The notes under the pieces: generated by a model | Database searches by the model: none | What the model was told of the DNA's origin: nothing | What the model saw: only the letters and a program-made list of their open reading frames with translations | In this document: positions 17,476 to 27,122 of the stretch, one piece after another | Numbering within the stretch: position 1 is the stretch's first letter | Layout: every line of letters starts with the position of its first letter | Position numbers and translations under genes: made by a program | Assembly: GCF_902833225.1 (NCBI RefSeq) | Contig: NZ_CADFEI010000006.1 | Location: 186,001-250,000, forward strand | Source of the DNA: Burkholderia sp. BCC1644 | GTDB taxonomy: Bacteria > Pseudomonadota > Gammaproteobacteria > Burkholderiales > Burkholderiaceae | DNA length: 64,000 nt | Direction: 5' to 3'

Positions 17476-20289
17476 ATGACTGAACCACTTGCCTCCGCAG
17501 CGCTGCAAACGATCGAACTGAGCGTCGACGGCATGCATTGCGGCGGCTGCACGGGCCGCGTGCAGCGCGCGCTGGCCGCCGTGCCGGGCGTCGTCGATGC
17601 GGCAGTCGACCTCGACGCGCAGGCGGCGACGGTCACCGCGCAGGACACGGTCGAACCCGGCCGGCTCGTCGACGCAATCCGTGAGGCCGGCTACCGCGCC
17701 ACCGTGCGCGACGCGGCCGTGGAAGCCGTCGCGACCGCGCCTGCGGCACATCCACCGCGCAACGAAACGCCGTCCGCAGCAGCCACGCTTCCGCCCCCCG
17801 CCGCCACAATCGCGCTCGATATCGACGGAATGACCTGCGCATCATGCGTGTCGCGCGTCGAGAAGGCGCTGGCGAAGGTGCCAGGCGTCACGCGCGCATC
17901 GGTCAACCTGGCGACCGAACGCGCCACCGTCGACGCGTCGGCCGACGTATCCGCCGCGCGGCTCGCCGAAGCGGTAAAACAAGCCGGTTACGGTGCGACT
18001 CCGGTCGCCGTTGCCCCGCCACCTGCAGCCGCCTCCACCGACCTCGACCTCGAACTCGACATCGGCGGCATGACCTGCGCGTCCTGCGCCGGCCGTGTCG
18101 AAAAAGCGCTGGCCGCCGTACCGGGCGTCGCGCGCGCTTCCGTCAATCTCGCGACCGAGCGCGCGTCGGTGCATGGCGCCGGCGCACTCGACGCCGCCAC
18201 GCTGATCGCGGCGGTCACCACAGCCGGCTACCGTGCATCGCTCGCCGCCGCGCCGTCAGCCGGCGCAACGGCCGGCGCCGACGCGCAACCGGCCAGCGCC
18301 GCGCCGGACCCCGACGCCCGCAAGCGCCGCGAAGCGGTGCGCGAACGCAACCTCGTGATCTGGTCCGCCGTGCTGAGCGCACCGCTCATCGCGCCGATGC
18401 TCGTCGCGCCGTTCGGCATCGACCTGATGCTGCCCGGCTGGCTCCAGCTCGTGCTCGCGTCGATCGTGCAGTTCGGCTTCGGCGCGCGCTTCTACCGTGC
18501 AGCCTGGCACGCGGTGAAGGCGCGCACCGGCAACATGGACCTGCTCGTCGCGCTCGGCACGTCGGCCGCATATGGCTTGAGCCTGTGGATGCTGCTGCGC
18601 GATCCCGCGCATCCCGGCCACCTGTATTTCGAGGCGTCGGCCGTGATCGTCACCCTCGTGCGCTTCGGCAAATGGCTCGAATCGCGCGCGAAGCGCCAGA
18701 CCACCGAGGCGATCCGTGCGCTGAACGCGCTGCGTCCCGACCGTGCGCGCGTCATCGAGCACGGTGTCGAGCGCGACGTACCGCTGGCGCAGGTGCGCGT
18801 CGGCACACAGGTCAGCATCCGCCCGGGCGAACGCGTACCCGTCGACGGCCGGATCGTGTCGGGCCGCTCGCACATCGACGAATCGCTGATCACCGGCGAA
18901 AGCCTGCCCGTGCCGAAGGACGACGGCGACGCCGTCACGGCCGGCTCGATCAACGGCGAAGGCGCGCTCGTCGTCGAAACCACCGCGATCGGCGCGGAAA
19001 CGACGCTCGCGCGCATCATCCGCCTCGTCGAATCCGCGCAGGCCGAGAAGGCGCCGATCCAGCGGCTCGTCGATCGGGTCAGCGAAGTGTTCGTGCCGGC
19101 GATCCTCGGCATCGCAGTGCTGACGCTGGTCGGCTGGCTGATCGCCGGCGCCGGGATGGAAACCGCGATCCTCAACGCGGTCGCGGTACTCGTGATCGCC
19201 TGCCCGTGCGCACTCGGGCTCGCGACGCCCGCCGCGATCATGGCCGGCACGGGGGTCGCGGCGCGGCACGGCGTGCTGATCAAGGATGCGCAGGCGCTCG
19301 AACTCGCACAGCGCACGACCGTGATCGCATTCGACAAGACCGGCACGCTGACCGAAGGCAAGCCGTCCGTGACGGCGTTCGAGGCCGTGGGCGTGCCGCG
19401 CGACGAGGCGCTCGCGCTCGCGGCGGCCGTGCAACGCCAGAGCGACCACCCGCTCGCGCGTGCCGTCGTCGCCGCGCACGATGCGGACGTTGTCGCACGC
19501 GGCGATACCGCGCCGCTGGCCGTCGCGGCCGATGCACGCGCGGTAGCCGGACGCGGCGTGGAAGCGCGCGTCGGCGGGCAGCTGCTCGCGCTCGGCAGCA
19601 CACGCTGGCGCGACGAGCTCGGCATCGCGGTGCCGCCCGAGCTGAACGCCCGCGCGGCCGAACTCGAACGCGCCGGCAACACGATCTCGTGGCTGATGCG
19701 TGCCGATGCGCCGCGCGCGTTGCTCGCGCTGATCGCATTCGGCGACACCGTGAAGCCGGGCGCCCGCGACGCGATCGCGGCGCTGTCGGCACGCGGCGTC
19801 GTCAGCGCGCTCGTGACCGGAGACAACCGCGGCAGCGCGGCGGCCGTCGCGGCGTCGCTCGGCATCGGCGAAGTGCATGCGCAGGTGCTGCCCGACGACA
19901 AGGCACGCGTCGTCGCCGAGCTGAAGCGCACGCACGGCGGGGTCGTCGCGATGGTCGGCGACGGGATCAACGATGCGCCCGCGCTCGCCGCGGCCGATGT
20001 CGGCATCGCGATGGCAACCGGCACGGACGTCGCGATGCACACGGCCGGCATCACGCTGATGCGCGGCGACCCGGCGCTCGTCGCCGACGCGATCGACATC
20101 TCGAAACGCACATACCGGAAGATCCAGCAGAACCTGTTCTGGGCGTTCGTCTACAACCTGGTCGGCGTGCCGCTCGCGGCGCTCGGCCTGCTGAACCCGG
20201 TGATCGCGGGCGCGGCGATGGCGTTTTCCAGCGTCAGCGTCGTGACCAACGCGTTGCTGTTGCGGAGATGGAAAGGCCGCGCACGCTGA
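17476..20289 (+). CDS. copA: Copper-exporting P1B-type ATPase with three metal-binding domains
   Basis: The 937-residue pump expels Cu(I) across the inner membrane. Three N-terminal heavy-metal-associated domains carry CxxC pairs at C22/C25 (MHCGGC), C121/C124 and C201/C204 (MTCASC). The transmembrane Cu site CPC is at residues 576-578, the phosphorylated Asp in DKTGT at 620, the HP dipeptide in DHPLAR, and the hinge GDGIND at about 828. Domains two and three are much more alike than the first, suggesting a recent internal duplication. The 19-bp-spacer promoter upstream fits copper induction. Confidence 0.95.
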   Translation: MTEPLASAALQTIELSVDGMHCGGCTGRVQRALAAVPGVVDAAVDLDAQAATVTAQDTVEPGRLVDAIREAGYRATVRDAAVEAVATAPAAHPPRNETPSAAATLPPPAATIALDIDGMTCASCVSRVEKALAKVPGVTRASVNLATERATVDASADVSAARLAEAVKQAGYGATPVAVAPPPAAASTDLDLELDIGGMTCASCAGRVEKALAAVPGVARASVNLATERASVHGAGALDAATLIAAVTTAGYRASLAAAPSAGATAGADAQPASAAPDPDARKRREAVRERNLVIWSAVLSAPLIAPMLVAPFGIDLMLPGWLQLVLASIVQFGFGARFYRAAWHAVKARTGNMDLLVALGTSAAYGLSLWMLLRDPAHPGHLYFEASAVIVTLVRFGKWLESRAKRQTTEAIRALNALRPDRARVIEHGVERDVPLAQVRVGTQVSIRPGERVPVDGRIVSGRSHIDESLITGESLPVPKDDGDAVTAGSINGEGALVVETTAIGAETTLARIIRLVESAQAEKAPIQRLVDRVSEVFVPAILGIAVLTLVGWLIAGAGMETAILNAVAVLVIACPCALGLATPAAIMAGTGVAARHGVLIKDAQALELAQRTTVIAFDKTGTLTEGKPSVTAFEAVGVPRDEALALAAAVQRQSDHPLARAVVAAHDADVVARGDTAPLAVAADARAVAGRGVEARVGGQLLALGSTRWRDELGIAVPPELNARAAELERAGNTISWLMRADAPRALLALIAFGDTVKPGARDAIAALSARGVVSALVTGDNRGSAAAVAASLGIGEVHAQVLPDDKARVVAELKRTHGGVVAMVGDGINDAPALAAADVGIAMATGTDVAMHTAGITLMRGDPALVADAIDISKRTYRKIQQNLFWAFVYNLVGVPLAALGLLNPVIAGAAMAFSSVSVVTNALLLRRWKGRAR

Positions 20290-20295
20290 TGCATG

Positions 20296-20372
20296 CCGAT
20301 GGCCGATGGCCGGACGGCAGAATGGCCGTTCGGCCATCGGCCATCGGCCATCGGCCATCGGCCATCGGCCAA
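20296..20372. repeat. 7-bp tandem repeat forming a long hairpin after copA
   Basis: Five perfect copies and one imperfect copy of CGGCCAT lie at 20331-20372. The inverted unit occurs at 20296-20312, so CCGATGGCCGATGGCCG pairs perfectly with CGGCCATCGGCCATCGG (17 bp) around an 18-base loop. Position seven bases after the copA stop suggests a transcript-end structure, though no T run follows. Copy number could vary by slippage. Confidence 0.8.
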
Positions 20373-20460
20373 CAGGAAGGATCGGGAGGATTGCCGGCAT
20401 ATGCCGGTTGCAGCGTGACGAACCGGCGTTGCGCAACGACGTGGCGCCGGCCCGGTGAAG

Positions 20461-20940
20461 TCAGTCCGATACGACCGGTTTGATCAGCGTCGTCGTGATC
20501 GGCGCGAAGCCGCACGCACGATACAGCGCACGGGCCGCCGTGTTGTGATTGAAAACCGACAGACCGATCTCGGTGACGCCGTACCGGCGCGCCTCGGCGT
20601 CGAGTGCGTCGAGCGTGCGCGTGGCCCAACCCTGGCGGCGCCGGGACGGGACGATGTCGAGATCGTAGATGAACAGCGTGTGGTTCGGCCCTTCGGGCAC
20701 GATCGCGTACCAAAGGTCGCCCACCGCGTCGCCGCTGGCGCCGTCGATGAGCATCACGAGGGTCTGGCCGGCGGTCAGCAGGCCGTCCGGCAACAGCATG
20801 TCGAAACAGGCGCGCGCACGATCGGCAGCGTCTTCGACAGCGTTCTGTCCGGATGAAACGAGATCGCGCGCGTAGCCGTCGATGGCTCGCGTGCGGTACG
20901 CATGGAATTCGCCGGCCGTCATCGGCCGCATCTGCAGCAT
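20461..20940 (-). CDS. GNAT-family N-acetyltransferase
   Basis: The start MLQMRPMTAGEFHAYRTR gives 159 residues. The acetyl-CoA-binding motif A is IYDLDIVPSRRRQGWATRTLDALDAEA (the RRRQGWA P-loop), followed by motif B VFNHNTAARALYRACGF. These are core GNAT features; the acceptor is unknown. An upstream in-frame extension of 21 residues lacks GNAT character. It is convergent with copA. Confidence 0.88.
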   Translation of the reverse strand: MLQMRPMTAGEFHAYRTRAIDGYARDLVSSGQNAVEDAADRARACFDMLLPDGLLTAGQTLVMLIDGASGDAVGDLWYAIVPEGPNHTLFIYDLDIVPSRRRQGWATRTLDALDAEARRYGVTEIGLSVFNHNTAARALYRACGFAPITTTLIKPVVSD

Positions 20941-21047
20941 GGCCCGGTCACCGTAAAGACACTCAGACTTCCAGTGTAGCGGGACGGTCGCACCGGCGCG
21001 CAATGCGGCGGTGGAAAGCGGGCAGGCAGGTGCGGCGAGCGCCGCGC

Positions 21048-21105
21048 CGAATCAGCGAATCAGCGAATCAGCGAATCAGCGAATCAGCGAATCAGCGAAT
21101 CAGCG
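21048..21105. repeat. 8-bp tandem repeat (about seven copies) at the stop of a small gene
   Basis: The unit CGAATCAG repeats seven times without error. The repeat covers the TGA stop of the leftward small gene at 21100 and extends downstream of it. As 8 is not a multiple of three, copy changes would shift any overlapping frame, but the first unit already supplies the stop. Slippage is likely. Confidence 0.9.
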
Positions 21106-21255
21106 ACGGTACAGGACGATCGGCACGAGGTGCGCACGGCGCACGCGCTCGGCTTCGGCGCGACGCGCAGCGTACGAGTATTCGGCGTCGAGGGGCAGGT
21201 GCGGCGACACGAACAGGTCGTCGATCTTTTGCAGCAGGGCGAAGATGAAGCTCAT
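21100..21255 (-). CDS. Small protein of unknown function (51 aa)
   Basis: ATG is preceded by CAGGAG at 7 bases. The product reads MSFIFALLQKIDDLFVSPHL, then PLDAEYSYAARRAEAERVRR and AHLVPIVLYRR: a hydrophobic N-terminus, a charged middle and a basic tail. Length and layout recall small DUF3563-type proteins common in Burkholderia, but the match is not convincing. Two AGGG-N4-CCCT palindromes lie upstream and an 8-bp tandem repeat covers the stop. The strong ribosome-binding site and upstream motifs support it as a real gene. Confidence 0.65.
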   Translation of the reverse strand: MSFIFALLQKIDDLFVSPHLPLDAEYSYAARRAEAERVRRAHLVPIVLYRR

Positions 21256-21279
21256 GTGAGACTCCTGACAGATGTGGCT

Positions 21280-21321
21280 AGGGTTTTCCCTGAGATGGAC
21301 TCCATTCTAAGGGTTTCCCCT
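21280..21321. promoter_or_regulatory. Pair of AGGG-N4-CCCT palindromes upstream of the 51-aa gene
   Basis: AGGGTTTTCCCT (21280-21291) and AGGGTTTCCCCT (21310-21321) are 30 bases apart, about three helical turns, so they face the same side of DNA. They lie 25 and 55 bases upstream of the leftward ATG. The same motif stands before the 73-aa gene at 10787. Confidence 0.5.
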
Positions 21322-21429
21322 GAACTCTGCCAGTGAACCGCATCAGTTTGCCGCATGCGTGCGACACCGATCGCGGGCGCGAAACAGCGCCCCTTGTCCC
21401 GCAAGGCTTCCAGGATAGGGTCGGAGCGA

Positions 21430-22755
21430 TTAACGCGCCCGACGGGTTCGCTTCGCGACGGCCGCCTCGCGGTTCGCCGTACGCTGCAGCCGGTCGACTT
21501 GCGACAGGAGCGCTTCGTGGTGTTCCTCGAGCGTCATCAGCGTCGCCTGTTGCGTCGACAGATCGGCCGCGAGGCGATCGATCCGCTGCTGCTTGGCGGC
21601 CGCGTCCTGTTTCAGGTGCGAGATCTGCCGCGTTTGCAGCACCAGCGCGACGAGCCCGGCCAGCACGACGACGGCCAGCGCCAACAGCAGGCGATTGACG
21701 CGGCGCATCTCGCGATCGGCCGTGCGCTGCAAGCCGTCCACGTCGGCCTGCAACGCGGCGAACCGGTCGGTCAGCGGGCGCAGGTGCGTGTCCGGGTCGA
21801 AGACCGGTGCGGCCGGTTGCACGCGTTCCGCCGACGGCTTCGTCACGAAGGACGCAGCGGAAGCCACCGGCTGCGTAACGAGTGGCGGCGGAACATGGGG
21901 CTGCGCGGTCGCTTCACCGGGGATCGCGGAATTCGTGGCAATTGCCGGCTCGGCGGGTTGTACCGGCGCCTGCGGCTCGACAGGCGCAGCGACAACCTCC
22001 GGCGAGCCGGTCGATTCAGCCGCTTCCGGTACCGCGTCGACGCTCGTCGCAGCCGGCGCGGATTGCATCGCCGCCGCTTCGCTCGCGCCGGCAGCCGCCC
22101 GGCGTTTGCCGCCCGACGATGGGCGGCGCTCCTTCACGGCGTCGCCGGAAGATTTCCCTTCGCGGGATTTGACGGCCGCAACCTCGGCTGCGGACTTCGC
22201 GACTTCAGCACCTGCCGCTGGCGATTCGGCTGCCTTCGCCGCGACGCCGTCGGCTGCTTGCAGCGCGGTCGCCGCCTTTACGGCGCCGTCGACCGCAGGC
22301 AAATCGGCTGCCTTCGCGTCACCACCACCGGCAGATGCGCCGTCGACGCTCGCAGCGAAACCGCCTTCAGGTACCGAAACACTTTCGACCGCCACCCCTA
22401 CCTCCGGCGGCGCCGAGCCTTCAGCTGCGCCGTGCCCGGCCGCAGTCGCGCCGTCCGGCGCGATGAACCCGTCCAGCGTAGCCTGTCGCCCGTCCGCGGC
22501 GGCCGCCGCCTCAGCTTCCGCTACCGTCTCGTCGCGCGCCGCAACCGGCGCACGCTCGCCCGGCTCGAGCACCGGATCGCCGAACAGGTCGAGCGTCCGT
22601 TCGTCGCGCGGCGCATCGCCGGCCGGCGCGTTGCCGGGCCGCGCCGTCGCCCTCGCGGACGTGCTGCCCGCGGCAGCGGCCGAGCGCTGGCGGGAACGGG
22701 ACGACGAACGACTGGAACGGGAGCGGGGGCGAGGCGAGGAAACGGATTCGGTCAT
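21430..22755 (-). CDS. Low-complexity membrane protein with C-terminal coiled coil
   Basis: 441 residues: an Arg/Ser-rich start (RSRSSRSSSRSRQRS), about 270 residues of Ala/Pro/Glu-rich low complexity, one membrane helix at about residue 370 (RLLLALAVVVLAGLVALVL), then a coiled coil (ISHLKQDAAAKQQRIDRLAADL) ending in TRRAR. A segment DERTLDLFGDPVLEPGER recurs in Burkholderia proteins of this type. It may tether cytoplasmic partners to the membrane, but no function is assigned. Confidence 0.7.
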   Translation of the reverse strand: MTESVSSPRPRSRSSRSSSRSRQRSAAAAGSTSARATARPGNAPAGDAPRDERTLDLFGDPVLEPGERAPVAARDETVAEAEAAAAADGRQATLDGFIAPDGATAAGHGAAEGSAPPEVGVAVESVSVPEGGFAASVDGASAGGGDAKAADLPAVDGAVKAATALQAADGVAAKAAESPAAGAEVAKSAAEVAAVKSREGKSSGDAVKERRPSSGGKRRAAAGASEAAAMQSAPAATSVDAVPEAAESTGSPEVVAAPVEPQAPVQPAEPAIATNSAIPGEATAQPHVPPPLVTQPVASAASFVTKPSAERVQPAAPVFDPDTHLRPLTDRFAALQADVDGLQRTADREMRRVNRLLLALAVVVLAGLVALVLQTRQISHLKQDAAAKQQRIDRLAADLSTQQATLMTLEEHHEALLSQVDRLQRTANREAAVAKRTRRAR

Positions 22756-22847
22756 GGAAATCGGATGGCGGGGCCCGCAGGCGCGGAGCCGGATGTCGAA
22801 CGGAATCGGTGGTCGGCCATTGTCGCATGCTCCGTTGCCGATTCAGC

Positions 22848-23546
22848 CTATTCGTCGCCCGACAGCCCGTTGCCTTCTTCGAAACGCGTGACGCCCTTCA
22901 GCGTACGTAGCTTGTCGCAGATCGCCTGGTATTCGAGCTCCGACACCCGCGCGAGCGCGATGCGCACTTCGTCGTGCTCGCCCGTGTCGTCGGCACGCTG
23001 CACGATGAACTGCTTCACGCGCGCACTGTCCGGGCCGAGCGCCGCATGCAGCGAATCGAAGTTCAGCGTGCCGCTCACGACCGTCAGCGCGAGCTGGCGC
23101 CGCTGGCGCACCGTGAAGTAGCGGCGCTCCAGCGGCTTGATGCCGGCCAGGATGATCAGGATGATGATCGTCGCCGAAATCGACGCGACGTAGAGCCCGC
23201 CGCCCACCGCGAGGCCGATCGCCGCGACCGACCACAGGCTCGCGGCCGTCGTCAGCCCTCGCACGATCTCGCCGCGCAGCAGGATCGAGCCCGCACCGAG
23301 GAAGCCGATGCCCGACACAACCTGCGCGGCGATCCGCGACGGATCGAGCACGATGTGGTCGCTGCTGCCGAGCACGTCGGCGAATCCGAACGCCGACACG
23401 ATCATGATCAGCGTCGAGCCGACGCACACCAGCATGTGCGTGCGCAGGCCGGCCGCCCACGACAGGCGCTCGCGCTCGAAGCCGATGACGCTGCCGAGCG
23501 CCGCGGCGAGAACCAGCCGCATCACGAGTTCCAGGTTGCTGAGCAT
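22848..23546 (-). CDS. MgtC/SapB-family inner-membrane protein
   Basis: The ATG at MLSNLELVMRLVLAAALGS is preceded by GGAGAGA and gives 232 residues. MgtC hallmarks are GSVIGFERE near residue 20, RTHMLVCVGSTLIMIVS and QVVSGIGFLGAGSILL, within about four membrane helices. The C-terminal cytoplasmic part resembles an ACT-like regulatory domain. MgtC proteins help growth at low Mg2+ and survival in phagocytes; the role here is inferred from family. Confidence 0.9.
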   Translation of the reverse strand: MLSNLELVMRLVLAAALGSVIGFERERLSWAAGLRTHMLVCVGSTLIMIVSAFGFADVLGSSDHIVLDPSRIAAQVVSGIGFLGAGSILLRGEIVRGLTTAASLWSVAAIGLAVGGGLYVASISATIIILIILAGIKPLERRYFTVRQRRQLALTVVSGTLNFDSLHAALGPDSARVKQFIVQRADDTGEHDEVRIALARVSELEYQAICDKLRTLKGVTRFEEGNGLSGDE

Positions 23547-23660
23547 CCGATTTCTCTCCTTTTTTGGTGCCGGCCGCGCGGAATGTTTTATCCTTGGCCC
23601 CGGCCGCGCCGATCTTCCGGGCCGCGCCGACACGTTTCGATCCAAGCGCTCAACCCCGTC

Positions 23661-24770
23661 ATGCCCGTTTCCGACTCCGCTTCCGCCCAGGCCGCCCAGC
23701 TGCGCCACCATTTCGCGCACGTCGTCTTGCCGATCTGGCGGGGTTCAGGGTTCGACCAGACATTACAACTGCCGTTCGAGGCCGTCGATCCGGCCACCCA
23801 CGCGCCGCTGCCCGTGACCCGTTATCGCGCAATGGCGTGCGCGCGGCAACTGTTCGTGTTCGCGCAGGCCGGCGACACCGCACACGCGGCCACGCTGTTC
23901 GACGCATTGTGCCGGCGCTTCCGCGACACGCGCCACGGCGGCTGGATCTACAGCGTCGACGCGCAGGGCGCGCCGCTCGATACGACCAAGGATCTCTATA
24001 CGCACGCGTTCATCGTGTTCGCGTGCGCCGCGTGGTTTGCGGCGTCGGGCGACGCCGCCGCGCGCACGGTGGCCGAGGAGACCGCCGCGCTGATCCGGGA
24101 TCGTTTCGCGCCGCGCCCCGGCGACGCGCTGCTCGACGCGGCACGCCACGCCGACTTCTCGTCATCCGGCAGCGGCGCGCTGCAGAATCCGCTGATGCAC
24201 CTGACCGAAGCGTGGCTCGCGGCCGCCGATGCCTTCGGCGACGCGGCATTCGACGATGCGCTCGCGCACACTGCGCAAGCCGTCGAGCGCACGTTCGTCG
24301 ACACGGCGACCGGCTGCGTGGCCGAGCTGCCGCTCGGCGCGGCAGACAACCGTTTCGAGCCCGGCCATCAGTTCGAATGGTTCTACCTGGTCGATGCGGC
24401 CGGCGCGCGGCTCGCGCGGACGGGGCTCCCCGCCGCGCTGTCGCGCGCGTTCACGTTCGCGGAGCAATATGGCGTCGATCCGCAGACGGGCGGCGTCTGC
24501 GCGGCGCTCGACGCGCACGGCGCGTGCGTCGACGGCACGCAACGGATCTGGGCGCAGACCGAATACCTGCGCGCGCTCGCGACGCACGGCGGCACGCCCA
24601 CCTCCGCGCCGCTCGCGCGGCAGATCGAACGCTTCGCCGCGCGCTTCCTGCATCCGCGCGGCTGGTTCGAGTGCAAGACCGCCGACGGGCAGGTAGCCCG
24701 CGCCGACATGCCGTCGACGACGCCCTACCACCTCGCGACCGCCTACGCGGCGCTGCCGGCCGGTTCGTAA
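23661..24770 (+). CDS. AGE-family epimerase/isomerase
   Basis: The 369-residue protein has the (alpha/alpha)6-barrel pattern of N-acylglucosamine 2-epimerase/mannose isomerase: [77 protein letters not shown] and [17 protein letters not shown]. The His in NPLMHL and PGHQFEW correspond to catalytic histidines. It probably interconverts a sugar or amino sugar. The start ATG lies 114 bases from the divergent mgtC start. Its last 28 bases overlap the convergent chemoreceptor gene. Confidence 0.88.
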   Translation: MPVSDSASAQAAQLRHHFAHVVLPIWRGSGFDQTLQLPFEAVDPATHAPLPVTRYRAMACARQLFVFAQAGDTAHAATLFDALCRRFRDTRHGGWIYSVDAQGAPLDTTKDLYTHAFIVFACAAWFAASGDAAARTVAEETAALIRDRFAPRPGDALLDAARHADFSSSGSGALQNPLMHLTEAWLAAADAFGDAAFDDALAHTAQAVERTFVDTATGCVAELPLGAADNRFEPGHQFEWFYLVDAAGARLARTGLPAALSRAFTFAEQYGVDPQTGGVCAALDAHGACVDGTQRIWAQTEYLRALATHGGTPTSAPLARQIERFAARFLHPRGWFECKTADGQVARADMPSTTPYHLATAYAALPAGS

Positions 24771-26362
24771 CCCGTGCCGGCGAATGACGGCGCCGCGCGC
24801 TCGCCGCGTGCGGCCCGTCCGTCGCCCAGGTCGAACACCGACACCGCCTGCATCAGGTGCGCGGTCTGGTCGTTCAGCGACGCGGCCGCCGCCGCGACCT
24901 CCTCGACCAATGCCGCGTTCTGCTGCGTGAGCTGATCCATCTGCGTGACGGCCTGGTTCACCTGCTCGATCCCGACGCTCTGCTCGACCGACGCCGCGGT
25001 GATCTCCGACATCGTCTGCACGACGCGCGTGATCGACGCCGACACCGTCCGCATCGCGTCGCCGGCGCGCTCGACGAGTTCCGCGCCGCCGTTGATCTGC
25101 GCGACCGAATCCTCGATCAGCGCCTTGATCTCCTTCGCCGATTGCGCGCTGCGCTGCGCGAGCGAGCGCACTTCGCCCGCGACCACCGCGAAACCACGCC
25201 CCTGTTCGCCGGCGCGCGCAGCCTCGACCGCCGCGTTCAGCGCGAGGATGTTGGTCTGGAATGCGATGCCGTCGATCACCGAGATGATCTCCGCGATCCG
25301 CCCCGAACTCTGCGCGATGCCGCGCATCCGGTCGATCACGCTGTCGACTACGCCGCCGCCGTGGCCCGTCGCTTCGAGCGCCGCATCGGCCAGCGCGCTC
25401 GCCGCGCGTGCGCTGTCGGTGTTCTGCCGGACGGTCGCGGTCAGTTCCTCCATGCTGGCGGCCGTTTCCTCCAGCGACGCGGCCTGCGTGCCCGTGCGCG
25501 CCGACAGGTCGGCGTTGCCGCCCGCGATCTCGCCCGCGCCGAGGTGGATCGCATCGGATGCGTGGCGCACCGTGCGCACGGTGCCCGCGATACTCGTCTG
25601 CATCGTGGCGAGGCCGCGCAGCATCCGGTCGATCTCGAACACGCCGCCCGCACGCACGGCTTCGTCGAGCCGGCCCTGCGCGATCCGCTCGAAATGGCGG
25701 CCGGCTTCCTCCAGCGGCGCGACGACCGCGCGCCGGGCGGCCGCGTAGATCGCCGCGCTCGCTGCGAGCATCGCCACCAGCAGCACGATGCCGACCGACT
25801 TGAACCAGAGCATGCCGCCGTCGATCGTGTCGAGGGCCGCGCGGCTCGATGCGCCGCCGTAGTCGGTGAAGCGGTGCAGTTCGGCGATATAGGCGTCCTG
25901 GATGCTTTGCGTCGGCTGGTCGAGGAAGGCCTGGATGTTGTCGGCGTCGAGGAACTGCACGAGTTCGCCCAGCGCGCCGCGCAGCGCACGATAGCGCTCG
26001 GCAAGCGCCGCGACGCGCGCACGGTTCGTGTCGTCGACCGCCTGCGCGGCCGTCAGCACGGCGAACGCCTTGTCGGCTTCCGCGAGCGACGCGCCCGCAT
26101 GGCGAATGATGTCTTCCGGCTTGGGGCCGCCGCGCACCATCCGCGTGCCGGCGCGCGACAGGTTGATGCGCGCGTCGAGCAACTGCTCGGTCGCCCGGCT
26201 GGCCGCGTCGACCTGCGCGATCGCGACGTTCGACAGGTCGTCGACACCGCTGCGCGTCGACGTGAGCGCCCAGAAGCCGAGCGCTTCGATCGCGAGCAGG
26301 AAGAGGCAAAACACGGTCAACACGCCGAGCAGACCCGACGCGAGCTTGATTTTTCCGAACAT
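24743..26362 (-). CDS. Methyl-accepting chemotaxis protein (Tar-like)
   Basis: The start [19 protein letters not shown] begins the first membrane helix. A four-helix periplasmic sensor domain (about residues 35-190, with the aspartate-receptor-like stretch ARTRM... of the TarH type) is followed by a second helix, a HAMP segment, and a cytoplasmic coiled-coil signalling domain with the hairpin [20 protein letters not shown] and [20 protein letters not shown]. 539 residues is typical. A sigma-28 promoter stands upstream. The ligand is unknown. Confidence 0.93.
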   Translation of the reverse strand: MFGKIKLASGLLGVLTVFCLFLLAIEALGFWALTSTRSGVDDLSNVAIAQVDAASRATEQLLDARINLSRAGTRMVRGGPKPEDIIRHAGASLAEADKAFAVLTAAQAVDDTNRARVAALAERYRALRGALGELVQFLDADNIQAFLDQPTQSIQDAYIAELHRFTDYGGASSRAALDTIDGGMLWFKSVGIVLLVAMLAASAAIYAAARRAVVAPLEEAGRHFERIAQGRLDEAVRAGGVFEIDRMLRGLATMQTSIAGTVRTVRHASDAIHLGAGEIAGGNADLSARTGTQAASLEETAASMEELTATVRQNTDSARAASALADAALEATGHGGGVVDSVIDRMRGIAQSSGRIAEIISVIDGIAFQTNILALNAAVEAARAGEQGRGFAVVAGEVRSLAQRSAQSAKEIKALIEDSVAQINGGAELVERAGDAMRTVSASITRVVQTMSEITAASVEQSVGIEQVNQAVTQMDQLTQQNAALVEEVAAAAASLNDQTAHLMQAVSVFDLGDGRAARGERAAPSFAGTGYEPAGSAA

Positions 26363-26405
26363 GGGGAGATTCCTGGAGAGCGGACGATGAGGCAATGCCC
26401 CGGCA

Positions 26406-26432
26406 TTAGCGGCATTTCTTCGTCGGACTTTA
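26406..26432 (-). promoter_or_regulatory. Sigma-28 (FliA) promoter of the chemoreceptor
   Basis: On the minus strand TAAAGTCC and GCCGCTAA are separated by 11 bases, close to the FliA consensus TAAAGTTT-N11-GCCGATAA. It lies about 44 bases before the ATG, so the receptor is probably expressed with the flagellar/chemotaxis regulon. Confidence 0.75.
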
Positions 26433-26632
26433 GGAACGGAAGGCGGCAAAGTGCGCGTTGCCCGCGCATTCCCGCGGAATCGCCCGCAAACCGGGAGATC
26501 TTCGGTATTTGACGCAATAATCTCGTCGCATCGCACCGGAATTTGCAGGAAACGTGGACGAATTTCCTTGCTTATCCGCAGCCCCCTTCCTAGAGTTCAG
26601 CGCAAGCGGGCACTCATTTCGAGGGAAGTTCG

Positions 26633-27076
26633 ATGACCGACATCACGGACCACGCGCGCGGCGCATTGCGCGCGCAACCGTTCAGCATGCTGCTGGGTAC
26701 GGAGCTGATGCATATCGGCGACAATGAAGTGTCGCTGTGTCTGCCCGTGCGCGAAGAACTGCGGCAGCAGCACGGTTTCGTGCACGGCGGCGTCATCAGC
26801 TATCTCGCGGACAACGCGCTGACGTTCGCCGGCGCGCTCGTGCTCGGCCCGCGCGTGATCACCGCCGAATACAAGATCAACTACCTGCGGCCGGCCGTGA
26901 ACGGCACGCTCGTCGCGCGTGCGAAGCTCGTCTACGCGGGCCGGCACCAGGCGACCTGCCAGTGTCACGTGTTCGTCATCGACGGCGATCACGAACGGCT
27001 CGTCGCGATCGCGCAAGGCACGATCAACCGCGTCGGCGACGGCAAGATGCCGGATGCGCCGGAAGAGACGGCCTGA
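26633..27076 (+). CDS. PaaI-family hotdog thioesterase
   Basis: 147 residues with the hotdog-fold motif QQHGFVHGGVISYLADNAL, where the conserved HGG and Asp lie, and the strand AEYKINYLRPAVNGTLVARAKLVYAGRHQATCQ. It would hydrolyse an aromatic or short acyl-CoA. The start follows TCGAGGGAAG. It heads towards the CaiB/BaiF gene (convergent) and may belong to the same acyl-CoA cluster. Confidence 0.9.
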   Translation: MTDITDHARGALRAQPFSMLLGTELMHIGDNEVSLCLPVREELRQQHGFVHGGVISYLADNALTFAGALVLGPRVITAEYKINYLRPAVNGTLVARAKLVYAGRHQATCQCHVFVIDGDHERLVAIAQGTINRVGDGKMPDAPEETA

Positions 27077-27122
27077 ACGGCCGGCACGCGATTTCCGGCG
27101 GTCCGGCGCGTGAGTCGCGCCG

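Noticed and set aside
20461..20856. Plus-strand frame across the acetyltransferase gene
   Set aside because: Shadow of the GNAT gene; no start signal or family match.
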